From Bradyrhizobium murdochi (GTDB taxonomy: Bacteria; Pseudomonadota; Alphaproteobacteria; Rhizobiales; Xanthobacteraceae), in assembly GCF_000472965.1 (NCBI RefSeq), contig NZ_AXAU01000038.1:197-35680 (forward strand): a stretch of DNA of 35,484 nt, given 5' to 3'. Each line of letters opens with the position of its first letter. Within the stretch, counting starts at the first letter, position 1. A program made the translations under genes and the position numbers. A model generated the notes under the pieces. It did not search any database, had not been told where the DNA came from, and saw only the letters and a program-made list of their open reading frames with translations. This document shows, in pieces, positions 33,108-35,484 of this stretch.

Positions 33108-33580
33108 CAGCACTGGTCATCCAGACGAGGCCAGAGTCGGCAATGATGGCGCGACGGCGCGCCGGGGAACATCGCGTGGTCGGCGGAGTTGGTCCGGGTT
33201 GCTCAGCCGATTGCACTCTCGAGCCGACGGCCCGCTTGCAACCGGGCCGAAGCCTCTCGGCGAGCGTATCCTCGGGATCGACGCGCTGAGTTCTCTTGCA
33301 GTCCATTTCCTCCCGCCGCAGCAGGACTTGCCGACGTGGACCCGAGGCGACACCGCTCGGCCATAAGCTCCCGGATGCGCGTATTTCCCCATCGACCGGC
33401 TACCGCTCAAGAACACTCTGCCGCCGTTTGAATGCTGATCGGCGTCAGCCTCCGCTTCACTCGAATGTCGGACACAAATTTGCTCACCAGAGTACGTAGT
33501 TGTCTCGGTCCGTCACTAATGATGTACCATGAATTAGTAACTCGCCGGAATAGGCTGGGACGAGAGGACAAGGTGCAGCG
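33108..33580. other. Intergenic stretch after the aminotransferase
   Basis: No intact gene. A plus-strand stretch near 33275-33430 reads GIDALSSLAVHFLPPQQDLP then TWTRGDTARP, a stop and FPIDRLPLKNTLPPF. It looks like the tail of a decayed small protein, which I cannot identify with confidence. No terminator with T-run was seen. Confidence 0.3.
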
Positions 33581-34312
33581 ATGAAAAGCGGAGTTAATCC
33601 GTTGCACGTCTCGCGCCTCCTTCAAGTATATGACGCAGCCGCAGCCCAAAGAGGAATCAAGCTTTCGATAGGATTCGATTTTCAAGAGTATGTCTCGATC
33701 ACACGGGCCACCCCAACAAAGCGACCGACATATCCCAATTTCCGGCCCGATCGCTCACCAATTAAATCAGGCGAGGGGTATTGGATCGTGGGCGTTGACA
33801 AAAAGAAGGAGGTTGCGCTTCTACAGGCTGCTCGACTGTATGATCTTTCGCACAGCAACTTTGCAGAGCATCTTCAATCCCTCAAGGCGTTTTACGCTAA
33901 TCCAGCCATACATGCACATCCTCAGGACCGTTGTACTTGCGCAGCACCAAGTGCGAAGAAGATGACCGGGAAAATAGCTTACCACGGGGATACTTGGATC
34001 CGCGGAGACTTTAGAGGACAGAGTATGGCCAAGGTCATCGGAGGAATAGCGCGCGGTGTGTCTTTTGCGATGTGGGCCCCTGACTTCGTATGTGGACTTG
34101 TCGCGCGTTGGACACTGGAGAAGGGCGTCTACGAAATAACGCATCATGAACCCGGCGGGTCGATACTACAGCTGGTAGAAGAGGATATTGTGGACGACGA
34201 TTGGCTAGTTTGGATAACCGGCGAGGAGTTGAGGAGCGAGGTTGAGCATCACGATAGAACCGATCTACTCTTAGCCCCATCATCTTCGCCGGCACGACCA
34301 GGCGGTACTTAA
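33581..34312 (+). CDS. Hypothetical protein, 243 residues
   Basis: An uninterrupted frame from ATG 33581 (AAGGTG 5 nt upstream). The sequence is protein-like throughout: GEGYWIVGVDKKKEVALLQA near 65, a possible metal-binding HAHPQDRCTCA near 115, then GDTWIRGDFRGQSMAKVIGG and WALE-like strings, and a very acidic LQLVEEDIVDDDWLVWITGE near 210. The last 15 residues (LLLAPSSSPARPGGT) look like read-through into unrelated sequence, so the C-terminus may be altered. No signal peptide or membrane segment is evident. I do not recognise the family. Moderate GC and placement beside the aminotransferase suggest island cargo. Confidence 0.6.
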   Translation: MKSGVNPLHVSRLLQVYDAAAAQRGIKLSIGFDFQEYVSITRATPTKRPTYPNFRPDRSPIKSGEGYWIVGVDKKKEVALLQAARLYDLSHSNFAEHLQSLKAFYANPAIHAHPQDRCTCAAPSAKKMTGKIAYHGDTWIRGDFRGQSMAKVIGGIARGVSFAMWAPDFVCGLVARWTLEKGVYEITHHEPGGSILQLVEEDIVDDDWLVWITGEELRSEVEHHDRTDLLLAPSSSPARPGGT

Positions 34313-35190
34313 CGTTGGGTGCAGCCACGCAATCTTGGCAAGAATTCGGCGCTGATCGGGGATAGTCGGCGAGCCTTTGCTTGGCCGCATACCGCGTCCT
34401 CGACAGGGCGGCCTCGTCGAGAATAATGCGGCGCAAATTCCTCATTCCAACCACGACCGTCGAAGCCAGTACGATTGCTCCTCACTGGATCGCTGTGCGG
34501 CTCAGGATCAAATGCATCGGTGCCCATGGGTGCATCTACGGCATGATCACATTCCGCGGCAATGCCGAATCCGGAAGAGGCTTATTGCGGCCACAAAGGA
34601 GGTGTCCCTACCAGCGGCGTCGGTGGCACCGCGCTCCGGGAGATACGGACTGGCCGAGCCGTGCGTTGGGAGTTGTTCACGCAAAACGAATGTTAACGAT
34701 TCGGCGCGGGGGACAGCTAATCCTATTCACATCTTATTCCAGGTTCAGCCGCGGTGAAGTGCAGCGTTATCTCCTAGCCTTTGGATCGGTGGTCGAAACC
34801 CTGAGAGACCTGAGGAGTGTCGTTCGAGCGTTTCCGGGCCATGGAACTTTGCTTCGGCATTGCGTCCTCCCTATCGAGCCGGCGGCTCGACAGAGCAGCC
34901 TTCGGCCTGACGCTCTTCATCGAGGCCTCGCTGATGGCGCGAGGTCGATCTCAGCGGCGCACATGACTTACATGCTTAAGGGCATCGACACATAGATTCT
35001 TAACTGTCGCCCTCGGATCGATTGGATCGAGAGAGAGCAAAACGCCACCTCCACCTGAGTCTGTAATTGTTGCCCAAGCAATGTGCGACCTAGTTCTGGG
35101 ATATCTTGATATCATGAGCGGCTTTGCCAAACTTGTGCAGTAGCGCCAGGCTCACAAATCACGACAAATCGAGGGCGGGAGCTATCGCCG
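34313..35190. other. Long stretch with no supported gene
   Basis: Overlapping frames of 100-200 codons exist on the plus strand (34377-34757, 34381-34995), but they are rich in Arg, Ser and Cys and share no motif I know, so I regard them as chance. Probably decayed sequence between the unknown gene and the IS256-type element. Confidence 0.3.
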
Positions 35191-35234
35191 AAAGTTGGTG
35201 ACGGTGGGAATCGGAAAGGCGGCATATCGTGGGG

Positions 35235-35484
35235 GTGCTTGACGCCTCCACTTCTCCACCGAAGGAGCGATATGCCGTATCCAAGGATAACATCATCAAG
35301 CTGATTCAGCCAGGAAACGTCGCCGATCAACTCACAGAAGTCCTGCGTCGCGGGGCACGAGCCCTTCTCGCCCAGGCGGTCGAGGCCGAGGTCGCGGACT
35401 TTCTCGGCAAGCATGCCGATTTGAAGACCGCGGATGGCTACCAGCGCGTCGTCCGCCACGGTCACCTGCCGGAGCGCGAGGTGA
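35235..35484 (+). CDS. IS256 (Mutator) family transposase, N-terminal part (runs off the window)
   Basis: The frame reads VSKDNIIKLIQPGNVADQLT, then EVLRRGARALLAQAVEAEVA, DFLGKHADLKTADGYQRVVR and HGHLPEREV, the characteristic N-terminus of rhizobial IS256 transposases. It is open to the window edge. The usual start, after the GAAGGAG site at about 35261, would be GTG-Ser-Lys-Asp, but here that codon is GTA. A GTG at 35235 in the same frame could serve but has no good ribosome site. The catalytic part lies outside the window. Confidence 0.75.
   Translation, partial: MLDASTSPPKERYAVSKDNIIKLIQPGNVADQLTEVLRRGARALLAQAVEAEVADFLGKHADLKTADGYQRVVRHGHLPEREV

Noticed and set aside
1..35484. CRISPR arrays, tRNA and rRNA genes
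   Set aside because: No regularly spaced direct repeats with unique spacers, no tRNA cloverleaf candidate and no rRNA sequence were recognised on either strand by eye.

Overview
The window reads as part of a symbiosis island of a Bradyrhizobium-like alphaproteobacterium. Support comes from GC-rich core-type genes, a nod box followed by nodF and a deleted nodE, two NifA/sigma54-type promoters, a Bradyrhizobium-style inverted repeat (GTAGCCCGGAT...), and many decayed insertion sequences. The genus is an inference. No rRNA or tRNA gene was seen.

Layout. 1-1758 (minus): end of an IS21-type element, with the start of istB, an istA broken by two frameshifts and three tandem terminal repeats. 2436-10317 (minus): an intact two-module NRPS of 2155 residues, overlapping by 8 bp a downstream MATE exporter. 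11.6-12.7 kb: an outer-membrane barrel gene fragment fused to an IS256 remnant. 12.8-13.3 kb: speD plus a 44-codon ORF. 13.3-14.2 kb: a stump of bolA, an intact J-domain gene and a long inverted repeat, apparently displaced core chromosome. 14.2-16.0 kb: IS5-type, RelB/RelE-type and DUF736 remnants. 16.07-16.8 kb: nod box, nodF, deleted nodE. 17.05-18.4 kb: dctA. 18.6-22.6 kb: a graveyard (possible group II intron piece, IS630, a methyltransferase pseudogene, ABC transporter scraps) with a few small ORFs.

22.98-24.4 kb: two TGT-N10-ACA sites and a perfect -24/-12 sequence precede a cytoplasmic thioredoxin-fold protein. 25.0-26.9 kb: ABC exporter. 27.39-30.9 kb: a second NifA/sigma54-type promoter drives a small ORF and a formyltransferase-NRPS cut off by an amber codon in its adenylation domain. 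31.3 kb: truncated tyrosine recombinase. 31.8-33.1 kb: EctB-like diaminobutyrate aminotransferase. 33.6-34.3 kb: unknown protein. 35.2 kb to the end: start of an IS256-type transposase.

How the parts may work together. The intact NRPS and MATE pump form a self-contained make-and-export pair. Their product cannot be named: the second adenylation domain lacks the usual alpha-amino-binding Asp, the internal condensation domain has His-Glu where His-His is expected, and the protein ends in an epimerase/condensation-like domain without a thioesterase. SpeD and the EctB-like enzyme could supply amines (spermidine, diaminobutyrate) to such a product, but this rests on proximity alone. The second NRPS and the thioredoxin-fold protein look as if they are switched on with nitrogen fixation, inside nodules. 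Numerous frameshifts, deletions and partial IS copies show that the region is eroding.
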